A DNA stretch of 49,158 nt, taken from positions 1 through 49,158 of the forward strand of contig JAJDYU010000035.1 in NCBI GenBank assembly GCA_022825005.1. Reading direction: 5' to 3'. Below are positions 23,420-31,224 of the stretch, one piece after another. The notes under the pieces are model-generated. The model worked only from the letters and a program-made list of their open reading frames with translations, searched no databases and was not told where the DNA came from. Origin of the DNA: Acidimicrobiia bacterium. GTDB lineage: Bacteria; Actinomycetota; Acidimicrobiia; Acidimicrobiales; Bin134. The position numbers and the translations under genes are program-made. Numbering within the stretch: the first letter of the stretch is position 1; each line of letters begins with the position of its first letter.

Positions 23420-26400
23420 TCAGTCGCCCCAGTCTTCGCTACGGCAACCTGGATGATGGAGGGGTGGCCGTTTTGGATTTGGTAGCCGCGGCCGGGGATT
23501 GCCGGGAGGGTGGGGCGGGTGGGGAGTTGGATGGTGAACAGGTCGCCGTCTAGGGGGGTGGGTTGGAGAAGGACTCCGGTGCGGGAGAAGCGGATCTCGG
23601 TGGTCCAGTGGCCGTAGGCGGTGCGGAGGCGGTCGGCGCGGCCGGCGGCAACGATGTGCAAACCGGAGGGGCTGTCAGTGGCCAGCGACTTGAGGGCGCC
23701 ATCGGGGTCGGGGACTGTTTCGGCGTCGTCTATGAGCACCAACGTGGGATGATCGGTTTCGCTCATCGCGGCCAGCAGCTCGGGTGGGTCGACGGCTACC
23801 AGGCCAATGCCGGGACGATTGGCTAGCTGAGACCCCTCGGGGGCGAAAGCGACCACTCGCGCTCCGGCTTCAGACGCCGCCTCGGCCAGCAAGGCAAGCG
23901 CCGCGGACCGTCCCGACCGGGCCGGCCCCAGAATGAGCGCGTGCTCGCCGGGATAGAGGGTGAGGCCGGTCGGGGCCAGGGTGTCGTCGCTCAGCCCCAG
24001 CGGGAGGTACCACGGGGAACCGTCCAGGCGGGGCTGGTCCAAGCGGGCGGGATCGACCATTGAGGGCAGGCTCTCCACCGGTGGTGGGCCGCCGGACTGG
24101 GGGCAAGTGGCGGCGACTGCTGATGCCGCGGCGGCCAGTCCGTCGTCGGGCACTGCGACTTGGAGCTCGATTCCTGACGGGACGGCGAATCCCCGACCGG
24201 GCGGCAAGGTTGCGGGGTCGTCTACGGCCACGCCCCACTGGCGGTATAGCGCGGGGTCGCCCAAGCGGAAGACGAAGGTCTGGGGGGTGGCGGCTTGGAT
24301 GGCGCGGCTCACCTTGGACAGTTGGTCGGCGGCTGCGGCCACAAAGAGGCCGACAGCCGGGCCCTCGGCCCACACCCGTTCCAAGGAAGCCAGCAAAGCG
24401 TGGTCGGCCACGTTGTCCAAGCTCTTGGCCACGCCTCCCCAGTTGTCGACTAATGCCAGCACGAGGGGAGGATTGGAATCAGAGGGGCCCCGGCTTTGAC
24501 CCAGCCGCCGGTCGACCTCGTCTTCCAGTCGTCGGATCAACCGCCGGATTCGATCGCGCTCATCAGGGCCCACCACCGCGCCGCAGTGGGGCAGGGCCAT
24601 AAGGGGAGCTAGCTGCCCAGAGCCGGAATCGATGGCGTAGAGGTGGCAATCGGCGGGTGAATAGCGGCTGGCCAAGGAGATGCCCAGCGTTGCCAGCGCG
24701 GTGGTGGTGCCGCTGCCCGGATTGCCCGCGAAGATGACATTGCCCTGATCGGGATCCCACGCCAGGGGGTACTGGGTCTGCTGGTTGGGGTCGTCGGCCA
24801 GGGCGAACACCACGCTTGGGCCAGCCTCGACGGCCAGGGAGTTGAGCGGGACCGTTGTCGGCAGGGGATCGGGCCAGGGCTTTCGAGGCGGGGGGCTGCC
24901 CCCGCCGTCCCAGGCGGCGGCCGCGGCGGCGGCCAAACGGGTCAGGTCGTCGGGGGCCTCATTGCCGGAAGCAGCCTCGGCTTGAGAGATCGGGATGCCG
25001 TCAGGCGCGGGGATGATCTGGACACCCCGCTCGGCGGCAGTCACCCCGGTGACCAGGGCGCACTGGAACTCCACCAGCTCGCTCGGCCCGAAGCGGGCGA
25101 ATGCCCGTCCGGGGCGGTGTCGGCCAATGGCCGAGGCCTCCGGGCTGTCGAGCACATCGGTCGAGTCGGCGGGATCCAGTACCCGCAGTGCGATTCGCAG
25201 TGCGGTGTTGGTGCGGATGTTGGCGCTCACTGCACCTGAGGGGCGCTGGGTGGCCAGCACCAGGTGCATGCCCAGGCTTCGGCCCCGCTGGGCCACATTC
25301 ACCAGGGCGTCCATGAATCCGGGGAGCTCGGCAGCCAGGGCGGCGAACTCGTCGATGACCACCACCAGGCGGGCCAATGAAGACCAGGGTTCATCGCGCC
25401 CGGTTCGGGCTATCGACCAGTAGTGGTCCAGGTCGGTGGCCCCCCGGTCTCGCAGCAATTGTTCGCGGTGGCGTAGTTCGGCTTCCAAACACCGCAGGGC
25501 TCGCTCCGCCAGCCGGTCGTCGAGATCGGTAACCAACCCCACTACATGGGGCAAAGAGGCGCAGGCGTCGAATGCGCTGCCGCCCTTGTAGTCCACCAGC
25601 ACGAAGTTGACCTGCTCGGGGGAGTAAGTGGCCGCTAGAGAGGCCACCAGGGTGCGCAGCAATTCGCTCTTGCCCGACCCGGTCGTCCCGCCTACTAGGG
25701 CATGGGGACCGTCCATGGCAAGGTCGGCCGTCAGTGTCCCGTGGCTGTCGGCTCCGATGGGAGCAACCAGGCTGTTGGCCGGGCGATCCTCCCGCCAGCG
25801 GTCGGTGATGGCCTTCGACAGTGCCGACGAGCCAACCGATGGATCCGGTCCATCGAAGGCGGGCAAACCGAGGAGATCGAACAAGGTCGAATGGTCGGGA
25901 ATGCCAGAATTGGCGCCAGGCTGCTCGGGGTCTTCATAGCGGGCCAGGCCGCGGGCGGTTTCACGGGCCAGGCTCAAGCTCAACCCGGTGGCCAGCACCG
26001 AGCGGAAGGTCTCGCCCGATTGAGACAGATCGACGGTGCCGGAGTGATCGCGGGCTTCGACGACCGCGGTGGCGATGGCGGGCAGTTGGTCCACGCTGGC
26101 GGCCAGCACAATGGCCGAGACCGGCCCTGACGAGCCCTGGAGCAGGGGCCGCAGGGGCGGCGCCCTGCCCGTGGCCAGATTCTCCCCGTCGGCCACTACC
26201 AGCAGTTGTGGCCAGTGGACATCCCCGCGACGCAACCAGGCCTCCACCAACTCGCCGGCGATCTCCGCCGCGTCCGAGCGGTGGTTGGCCATCAGACGCG
26301 GCCGTCCGATGGCGAAATGGGTGGTGTGGGGGAGCCAGGCGGTCCACGTCCAAGCCGGCGCAGAGACTTCATCGGCGGCCACCAACACCGCCAGATCGGC

Positions 26401-27597
26401 CGGGCCGTGATGGGCGACCGCCTGGATGAGCAAATTGCGGGCCATTGCGGTGGTGGCGCTGCGGGGGCCCACCAAGCCGAGCAGCTTTCCCGGACCCAGA
26501 TCCACGGCGATGGGGGAGTCGGGAATCGGACCGAGCTGATCGAGCACTTCTGTCGCCTCAATTGAGGGCTGAGGACCGTCGACGGCCAGATCGGGATCAA
26601 AGGGCACAGGGCCGTGGGCAGCAACCAGCGACAGGAAGTCGTCGTCGGCGGGTCTGCGCTCCCAGAGCCGAACGCTGGGTTGGCGGATTCGTCTAGTCGC
26701 CTCAGCAAGATGGGGGTGCAGGTCGCGCCGGCGGCAGGTCTCCACTCCGTGGGCGGCTCCGGCCGCTGCTTGGAATTCAGCTAGCGATGCCTGCGACCGA
26801 TTTCGGGACCGACGGCGGTCGGTTCGGTCGCGGCGGCGATTGTCAATCCAGTTGGCGCCCATCATCAGGGGACTGAGCAGGGCGAATAGTGCCATGTAAG
26901 GGCTGTAGAGCACAGCCATCAACAGGCCAATCAACAGTGGACCGGCCAGCGCAGCCCACCCGAATGAAATCGACCGGGGCGACCGCGGCGGCTCGATGGC
27001 GGGAGTTGGGAGTGGCCCGGGCTGGGGAGGAGGCTGTGGTCGGGGAGGACGATTGAAGGCGATCCTTCCCGAGGCGGTACGACCGACGATGGCGGCCAAG
27101 GGGGTCGGGCGATCGTCGGGGGCATTGGAGACTTGGATCAGCGCACTACCCACCCTCAGCGGCACGGAATTCTCCATTGCGGTGGGCTCGTTGTCGCCCA
27201 CAACGGCGAAGAACCGTCCGTCCCGCCCCTCCAAATGGGCATGGCGGGGTCGCAGCCCTATGTGGGACAAGGTGACGTCGGCATCGGGGGAGCGACCCAG
27301 GCTCAATCCCTCCGCGGTCAGCGGACGGCGGAGGCCGGCGCACAGCCCACCCACCACCTCCAGAACCCACCCTGTTTGGTTGGGAGATGGGCCGGGGCGC
27401 ACACCCACTCGGACGCCATCGGCCACCCCGGCCTCGTCGAGCCGACGGTCGGAGTCCGCCCACTGGTCATCAATCCACAATCCAGTTGCCGTAGGGTCCA
27501 AACCCAGGATCTCGGCCAGCTCTCCGACGTGGGCCACCATCCCGCCGTCGATGCTCACCTCCCGGACACCGTCAGGTCCGTCGTACAGCAGGCGCAC
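23416..27597 (-). CDS. FHA-containing EccC/EssC-like type VII secretion ATPase
   Basis: A 1393-residue FtsK/SpoIIIE-family motor. Residues 1-68 look like a ubiquitin-type beta-grasp (GLWIDDQWADSDRRLDEAGV), 76-157 an FHA domain (LSLGRSPDADVTLSHIGLRP then RHAHLEGR), and a Pro-rich linker leads to two membrane spans at about 211-250. Four ATPase-like modules follow. The first (360-560) is degenerate. D1 has a full Walker A VGGTTGSGKSELL (Lys643) and Walker B VVVIDE (Glu750). D2 reads GNPGSGTTTALA and D3 GPARSGRSAALA, each lacking the Walker lysine. The layout is closest to FHA-bearing EssC-type proteins. It is preceded by a WXG100 gene. No EccB, EccD, EccE or mycosin is in the window. The GTG start has no clear ribosome-binding site. 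Confidence 0.9.
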   Translation of the reverse strand: MRLLYDGPDGVREVSIDGGMVAHVGELAEILGLDPTATGLWIDDQWADSDRRLDEAGVADGVRVGVRPGPSPNQTGWVLEVVGGLCAGLRRPLTAEGLSLGRSPDADVTLSHIGLRPRHAHLEGRDGRFFAVVGDNEPTAMENSVPLRVGSALIQVSNAPDDRPTPLAAIVGRTASGRIAFNRPPRPQPPPQPGPLPTPAIEPPRSPRSISFGWAALAGPLLIGLLMAVLYSPYMALFALLSPLMMGANWIDNRRRDRTDRRRSRNRSQASLAEFQAAAGAAHGVETCRRRDLHPHLAEATRRIRQPSVRLWERRPADDDFLSLVAAHGPVPFDPDLAVDGPQPSIEATEVLDQLGPIPDSPIAVDLGPGKLLGLVGPRSATTAMARNLLIQAVAHHGPADLAVLVAADEVSAPAWTWTAWLPHTTHFAIGRPRLMANHRSDAAEIAGELVEAWLRRGDVHWPQLLVVADGENLATGRAPPLRPLLQGSSGPVSAIVLAASVDQLPAIATAVVEARDHSGTVDLSQSGETFRSVLATGLSLSLARETARGLARYEDPEQPGANSGIPDHSTLFDLLGLPAFDGPDPSVGSSALSKAITDRWREDRPANSLVAPIGADSHGTLTADLAMDGPHALVGGTTGSGKSELLRTLVASLAATYSPEQVNFVLVDYKGGSAFDACASLPHVVGLVTDLDDRLAERALRCLEAELRHREQLLRDRGATDLDHYWSIARTGRDEPWSSLARLVVVIDEFAALAAELPGFMDALVNVAQRGRSLGMHLVLATQRPSGAVSANIRTNTALRIALRVLDPADSTDVLDSPEASAIGRHRPGRAFARFGPSELVEFQCALVTGVTAAERGVQIIPAPDGIPISQAEAASGNEAPDDLTRLAAAAAAAWDGGGSPPPRKPWPDPLPTTVPLNSLAVEAGPSVVFALADDPNQQTQYPLAWDPDQGNVIFAGNPGSGTTTALATLGISLASRYSPADCHLYAIDSGSGQLAPLMALPHCGAVVGPDERDRIRRLIRRLEDEVDRRLGQSRGPSDSNPPLVLALVDNWGGVAKSLDNVADHALLASLERVWAEGPAVGLFVAAAADQLSKVSRAIQAATPQTFVFRLGDPALYRQWGVAVDDPATLPPGRGFAVPSGIELQVAVPDDGLAAAASAVAATCPQSGGPPPVESLPSMVDPARLDQPRLDGSPWYLPLGLSDDTLAPTGLTLYPGEHALILGPARSGRSAALALLAEAASEAGARVVAFAPEGSQLANRPGIGLVAVDPPELLAAMSETDHPTLVLIDDAETVPDPDGALKSLATDSPSGLHIVAAGRADRLRTAYGHWTTEIRFSRTGVLLQPTPLDGDLFTIQLPTRPTLPAIPGRGYQIQNGHPSIIQVAVAKTGATD

Positions 27598-27659
27598 AGC
27601 CTGATGAAGCGGTACGGCCCGGATGCGGGCTCAGGCCAGGACGAAGGCTGTCGACACCA

Positions 27660-27929
27660 TCAGACTGAGTCGAGAGCCGCGATGGTGTTCTGGCGCTCGA
27701 GCCCTATCGCGGTGGCTAATTCAGTTAGCGCCTCCTGGAGTTGGCCCAGAGAAGGAGACCATTGCTCGTGCCACGTTCCCCGGAATCGCTCAGAGCGGCT
27801 GCCCGTCCACGTGGTTCCCTCCAATGTGGCGGTCAGGCGGGTGCGGAGGTCTTCCACCTGGCCGGCAAAAGCGGTGAATTGCTGCTGGAGATGGTCCATC
27901 TCCTCGGTGTTCATGGTGAGCACTGACAT
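27660..27929 (-). CDS. WXG100 family (ESAT-6-like) protein
   Basis: An 89-residue helical hairpin protein. The turn has Trp41-Thr-Gly43 (GTTWTGSRSERFRGTWHEQW). The flanks are amphipathic helices (MDHLQQQFTAFAGQVEDLRT and LGQLQEALTELATAIGLERQ). There is no signal peptide. Such proteins are substrates and partners of EccC/EssC motors. The C-terminus does not show a clear YxxxD/E signal. GAAAGG upstream of ATG 27929 is a ribosome-binding site. It is 62 bases before the FHA-EccC gene on the same strand, so the two form an operon. Confidence 0.9.
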   Translation of the reverse strand: MSVLTMNTEEMDHLQQQFTAFAGQVEDLRTRLTATLEGTTWTGSRSERFRGTWHEQWSPSLGQLQEALTELATAIGLERQNTIAALDSV

Positions 27930-27979
27930 GGCGGGGCCTTTCGGTCGGCTGATCCCTCGGGCAGATCAGGTGGGACCCC

Positions 27980-28008
27980 TTACTAGCCTCTTGAAATGGA
28001 TATATCAA
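27980..28008 (-). promoter_or_regulatory. Promoter of the WXG100-FHA-EccC operon
   Basis: On the minus strand TTGATA (28003-28008) and TAGTAA (27980-27985) are 17 bases apart, with the WXG100 ATG about 50 bases downstream. The -35 box lies inside the AT-rich element shared with the second WXG-like gene. Confidence 0.55.
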
Positions 28009-28024
28009 GAAATATACTGAAAAG
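27999..28024. promoter_or_regulatory. AT-rich shared element, copy A
   Basis: Read on the plus strand: GATATATC, six bases, then TATACTGAAAAG (28013-28024). GATATATC is itself a palindrome. The 12-base word recurs at 29776-29787 with one mismatch. This stretch stands out in a very GC-rich region. Confidence 0.5.
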
Positions 28025-28026
28025 AC

Positions 28027-29385
28027 TTATCTAGCCGTGTATTCGTCGAAGGCGGCCTTCACCCACGACAGTTCATCGGAGGCGACCCGGCTTCGGGTCA
28101 GGCCCGCGTCGATGCCGTACACCCGGGCCGCGTTCAGTCCGAGGATCTTCTCTTTGATGCGGCCGGTGAGTTCTGGATAACCGTGGCGTTGACGCAGATC
28201 CTCGGGTATCTGAAAGGCCCGAAAGGCGTCGATCAGGGGTTGCGGCGACCCGTACCAAATGGAGTCGCTGCCCCATATCACGTTGTCCTCGCCGACCGCA
28301 TTGAGCAGTTTGCCGATCACGTGAGCTGCTTCCCGAGGCCGGCGCGACAGCACATACCAGGTGCTCCCCAGCTCGGCGTAGACATTGCCGCCCGGTCCGA
28401 TCCCGGCGTCGGCCAGGCTCTTGATAAGGCGGTCGGTGCCGACTGGAGCCTGGTGGTCGTAAGGGCCTTCTTCTTCATCGCCCATCGGCGTCTCATACCC
28501 GGAGTGGTAGACGAGGAAATCGATGTCGGGGAAGCTGGCCGCAGCCGGGCCGATGTCGGCCGGCGACCCGGCCGGGGCCAGAGCGCTGATTCCCTTGTGG
28601 GCACAGACGATGCCCACCCCCAGCTCGCGGCTCCTCTCCAAGAACGGCAGCCCGCACTCCCCGTCGTCGAGTCGCCATCCCGGCTGATCCCCCCACCCTG
28701 CAATGGTGTAGACCTTCCATCCCGCGGGGTTGTTGTGCTCCTTCAATGCGTCGAGCCGATCCAGCTCCTCTGGCGCGTTGGGGTGGACGATCGAGTGGTT
28801 GATCAGCCGGCCGGTGCCTGCCAAGCGATCGATCAGCTCGCGGGTGGCGGCGATTTCGGGGTTGGTGAGAATGGTGTGGCCATCGTCTCCCGGAGTGCAG
28901 GTGAGCACGGCGGCCGCGGTCTCGCTCTCCAGAAATATGTGACGCAGGTAGCTGCCGAGATCCAGATGAAGTGCCGGGTTGAGCCCCTGCCAGCGATCGG
29001 GGGCCACATCGCGAATGAACCCCATGATCCCCTCGACGCCGGGGGCTTCGGCCCGATGGCGGGCGATGTAGTGCGTTTGGACATCGATCACCAGCTCGTT
29101 GCCGCCGAACGCCGCGCCGGCGGCTTCCGGGTCGGTTTCGGCCTGCTGGTCGACCGCGTAGTAGCCCCCGCCCCAGGCCTCGTCTATGGCCCTCAGCGCG
29201 GTTGCCGTCCCCCGCCGGCTGGCCGCGTACTGGTGCTGGCGGAAAAGCGAGTCGCCCTCGGCCTCTGCCCGCTCCACGGCTCGCCCCACCGCCCACAGAT
29301 CCCGCCTCGACCACGCCAAGGGCCGGTACTCGTCGCTGCTGCGATGCTGAAGCAGTACCGGGATCGGCAGGTGTCTGGCAGACAA
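28027..29385 (-). CDS. TIM-barrel amidohydrolase family protein
   Basis: A 452-residue protein resembling amidohydrolase-2 (ACMSD-type) enzymes. The N-terminal 85 residues (SSDEYRPLAWSRRDLWAVGR...) precede the barrel, as in a larger actinobacterial amidohydrolase group; those I recall carry a Tat signal there, which is absent here. Barrel motifs are LVIDVQTHYIARHR (QTH in place of the usual HxH), NHSIVHPN, GIVCAHKGISAL, DFLVYHSGYETP and IWGSDSIWYGSP (late Asp). Substrate is unknown. The start is TTG 29385, five bases after the stop of the WXG-like gene, so the two are co-transcribed. Its position between two WXG-type genes suggests a link to the secretion-like locus, as cargo or metabolic partner, but the sequence does not prove this. 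Confidence 0.82.
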   Translation of the reverse strand: MSARHLPIPVLLQHRSSDEYRPLAWSRRDLWAVGRAVERAEAEGDSLFRQHQYAASRRGTATALRAIDEAWGGGYYAVDQQAETDPEAAGAAFGGNELVIDVQTHYIARHRAEAPGVEGIMGFIRDVAPDRWQGLNPALHLDLGSYLRHIFLESETAAAVLTCTPGDDGHTILTNPEIAATRELIDRLAGTGRLINHSIVHPNAPEELDRLDALKEHNNPAGWKVYTIAGWGDQPGWRLDDGECGLPFLERSRELGVGIVCAHKGISALAPAGSPADIGPAAASFPDIDFLVYHSGYETPMGDEEEGPYDHQAPVGTDRLIKSLADAGIGPGGNVYAELGSTWYVLSRRPREAAHVIGKLLNAVGEDNVIWGSDSIWYGSPQPLIDAFRAFQIPEDLRQRHGYPELTGRIKEKILGLNAARVYGIDAGLTRSRVASDELSWVKAAFDEYTAR

Positions 29386-29390
29386 GATGG

Positions 29391-29753
29391 CTATTGAAAG
29401 TAGCTTGCTTGCAGCTCGAGTTCACGGGCTTCTTCCCGCAGCGCGGCCTCAGCAGCCTGCTCGACTCGGGCCGCGTCGGCGTACAGGTCATCGGCCCGGG
29501 CTTGGAGCCGGCGGGCCACTTGTTCGATCTCGTAACGCAGCCGAAGCAGATGGGTGTGCTGGTGCCGGAGCCGGAGGCGGCTGGCGTCGGCGGCAGCCGA
29601 CAGCCACACCGCGGGTTCATGATGGGCTATTGGCCTGTCGAGCACTTGGCCTAGACCGAACCAGATCTGGTCGACGTCAGCTCGAACTCTTTCGCACGAC
29701 GCGGCTTGGCGACGCAGGTCAGCGGCGATGGCAAACAGCTCGTGGGACGACAT
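29391..29753 (-). CDS. Second WXG-like all-helical protein
   Basis: A 120-residue, Ala/Arg/Leu-rich, almost purely helical protein. The first helix is MSSHELFAIAADLRRQAASC; Trp31-Phe-Gly33 (DQIWFGLG) gives a W-x-G turn, and PAVWLSAAADASRLRLRHQH near residue 48 also resembles the helix start after a WXG turn. A long coiled-coil-like helix (VARRLQARADDLYADAARVE) follows. There is no signal peptide. This layout fits WXG100/EspC-like type VII secretion partners, but the family match is weaker than for the gene at 27660. It is followed by the amidohydrolase after five bases. ATG 29753 lies directly behind an AT-rich promoter region. Confidence 0.6.
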   Translation of the reverse strand: MSSHELFAIAADLRRQAASCERVRADVDQIWFGLGQVLDRPIAHHEPAVWLSAAADASRLRLRHQHTHLLRLRYEIEQVARRLQARADDLYADAARVEQAAEAALREEARELELQASYFQ

Positions 29754-29765
29754 CTCGCACTTAAA

Positions 29766-29787
29766 ATATATCGTTTATACAGAAAAG
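29766..29787. promoter_or_regulatory. AT-rich shared element, copy B
   Basis: Read on the plus strand: ATATATC (29766-29772), three bases, then TATACAGAAAAG (29776-29787). It matches copy A (27999-28024) in the 7-mer and in 11 of 12 bases of the second word, but with three instead of six bases between. It lies 13-34 bases upstream of the second WXG-like gene, and TATATT on the minus strand could be its -10 box. Confidence 0.5.
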
Positions 29788-29851
29788 CAATGAAAACTCT
29801 TGAGGGGCAGAAATCTTGCCAGTTGGGCCAGGCTGAGCCGGTACGGTGGAG

Positions 29852-31162
29852 ATGGTGAGCGATTCTTCCAAAAAGAGGATCGGCGTGGGCGTGCTGGGCT
29901 GTGGAAACGTCGGGTCGGCATTGATCGGGCTCCTGGAGGAGCAGCGCTCGTCGATCGCCGAGCGCACCGGCATGGAACTGGACGTGGTGCGGGTGGCAGT
30001 GCGAAGCGCGTCGCGCGACCGTGATGTGGTCTTGGCCGAAGGAGTGCTGACCACCGACGCCGCGTCAGTGGTCAACGATCCCGCAGTGGACGTCGTCGTG
30101 GAGTTGATCGGAGGCATCGAGCCAGCCCGAGAGCTGCTGGCCGCCGCGCTCAAGCTGGGCAAGCCGGTGGTCACCGGCAACAAGGAACTGCTGGCCAACT
30201 ATGGGGCAGAGCTGTACGCCGCGGCCGACGCCGCCGGAGTGGACCTGCTCTTCGAGGCCGCTGTCGGCGGGGGGATTCCCTTGATTCGCCCGCTCCGGGA
30301 GTCTTTGGCCGCGGAGCCGGTCCGCCGGGTGATGGGCATCGTCAACGGGACCACCAACTACATCTTGAGCCAGATGACCGAGCACGGCACCAGCTACCAC
30401 GACGCCCTGGCCGACGCGCAGTCATTGGGCTTCGCCGAGCGGGACCCCACAGCCGACGTGGAGGGGTTCGACGCCGCCGCCAAGGCTTCCATCATTGCCA
30501 CGGTGGCCTTCGGGGCCCGGGTGCTGGCCGGCAGTGTCTACCGGGAGGGCATCTCCGGCATCAGCTCTGCCGACATCGCCAACGCCCAGCGGCTGGGATA
30601 TGTGGTCAAGCTTCTGGCAATCGCCGAGCAGGTTGGCCAGGTCGAGGGCAAGCCCGAGCTGGCCGTGCGGGTTCATCCGGCCATGGTGCCGGCCGATCAT
30701 CCGCTGGCCTCAGTTCGGGACTCGTTCAACGCGGTCTTCGTAGAGGGCGACGCCGTGGGAGAGCTGATGCTGTACGGCCGGGGCGCCGGCGGGCGGCCTA
30801 CGGCCAGTGCCGTGCTGGGCGACCTCATCGACGCGGCCGGCAATCGGTGCCGGGGCACATGGACCCCGATCGGCGATTTGGGCGAGGCGGTCGTGTGCTC
30901 CATCGACGACTTGGAGTCGGAGTACTACATCATCATGGAGGTGCTCGACCGGCCGGGCGTGCTGGCCGCGGTTGCCGGGGTGTTCGGGCGTCACGGGGTG
31001 AGCATCCGCTCCATGGAGCAGGAGGGCTTGGGCGACCAGGCCCGCCTGGTGTTCATCACCCATGAGGCAACCGAGCGCGATGTGCAGGCCACACTGGGCG
31101 ACCTTCGGGAATTGGAGGCGGTGAGGGGCGTGCCCGCCCTGCTGCGGGTCGTCAGCCAGTGA
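29852..31162 (+). CDS. hom: Homoserine dehydrogenase
   Basis: A 436-residue enzyme reducing aspartate semialdehyde to homoserine. It has the Rossmann GVGVLGCGNVGSALIGLL, VVELIGGIEPARELL, VTGNKELLANYG (catalytic Lys region), EAAVGGGIPLIRPLRESL, GIVNGTTNYILSQM, EGFDAAAKASIIA, and a C-terminal ACT domain (EVLDRPGVLAAVAGVFGRHG) for threonine feedback. Possible starts are GTG 29846, ATG 29852 and GTG 29855; I chose ATG. TACGGT at 29842-29847 places a -10 box seven bases before GTG 29855, so a leaderless GTG start is also plausible. GTGA overlap couples it to the mini-ORF before thrC. Confidence 0.95.
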   Translation: MVSDSSKKRIGVGVLGCGNVGSALIGLLEEQRSSIAERTGMELDVVRVAVRSASRDRDVVLAEGVLTTDAASVVNDPAVDVVVELIGGIEPARELLAAALKLGKPVVTGNKELLANYGAELYAAADAAGVDLLFEAAVGGGIPLIRPLRESLAAEPVRRVMGIVNGTTNYILSQMTEHGTSYHDALADAQSLGFAERDPTADVEGFDAAAKASIIATVAFGARVLAGSVYREGISGISSADIANAQRLGYVVKLLAIAEQVGQVEGKPELAVRVHPAMVPADHPLASVRDSFNAVFVEGDAVGELMLYGRGAGGRPTASAVLGDLIDAAGNRCRGTWTPIGDLGEAVVCSIDDLESEYYIIMEVLDRPGVLAAVAGVFGRHGVSIRSMEQEGLGDQARLVFITHEATERDVQATLGDLRELEAVRGVPALLRVVSQ

Positions 31163-31224
31163 GCGTGAAGTACATCAGCACCCGGGGACGGGCGCCGGTG
31201 ATTCAGCGCGGGCCAGGATCGTGA
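31159..31224 (+). other. Mini-ORF copying the ThrC N-terminus
   Basis: A 21-codon frame starts in a GTGA overlap with the hom stop and ends in a GTGA overlap with the thrC start. Its first 13 residues, VSVKYISTRGRAP, are identical to the start of ThrC 62 bases downstream. Codons 3, 4, 8, 9, 11, 12 and 13 differ between copies, all synonymously. After that the peptide diverges (VIQRGPGS). Retention of protein sequence while the DNA diverged suggests that both copies are or were translated. Confidence 0.6.
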
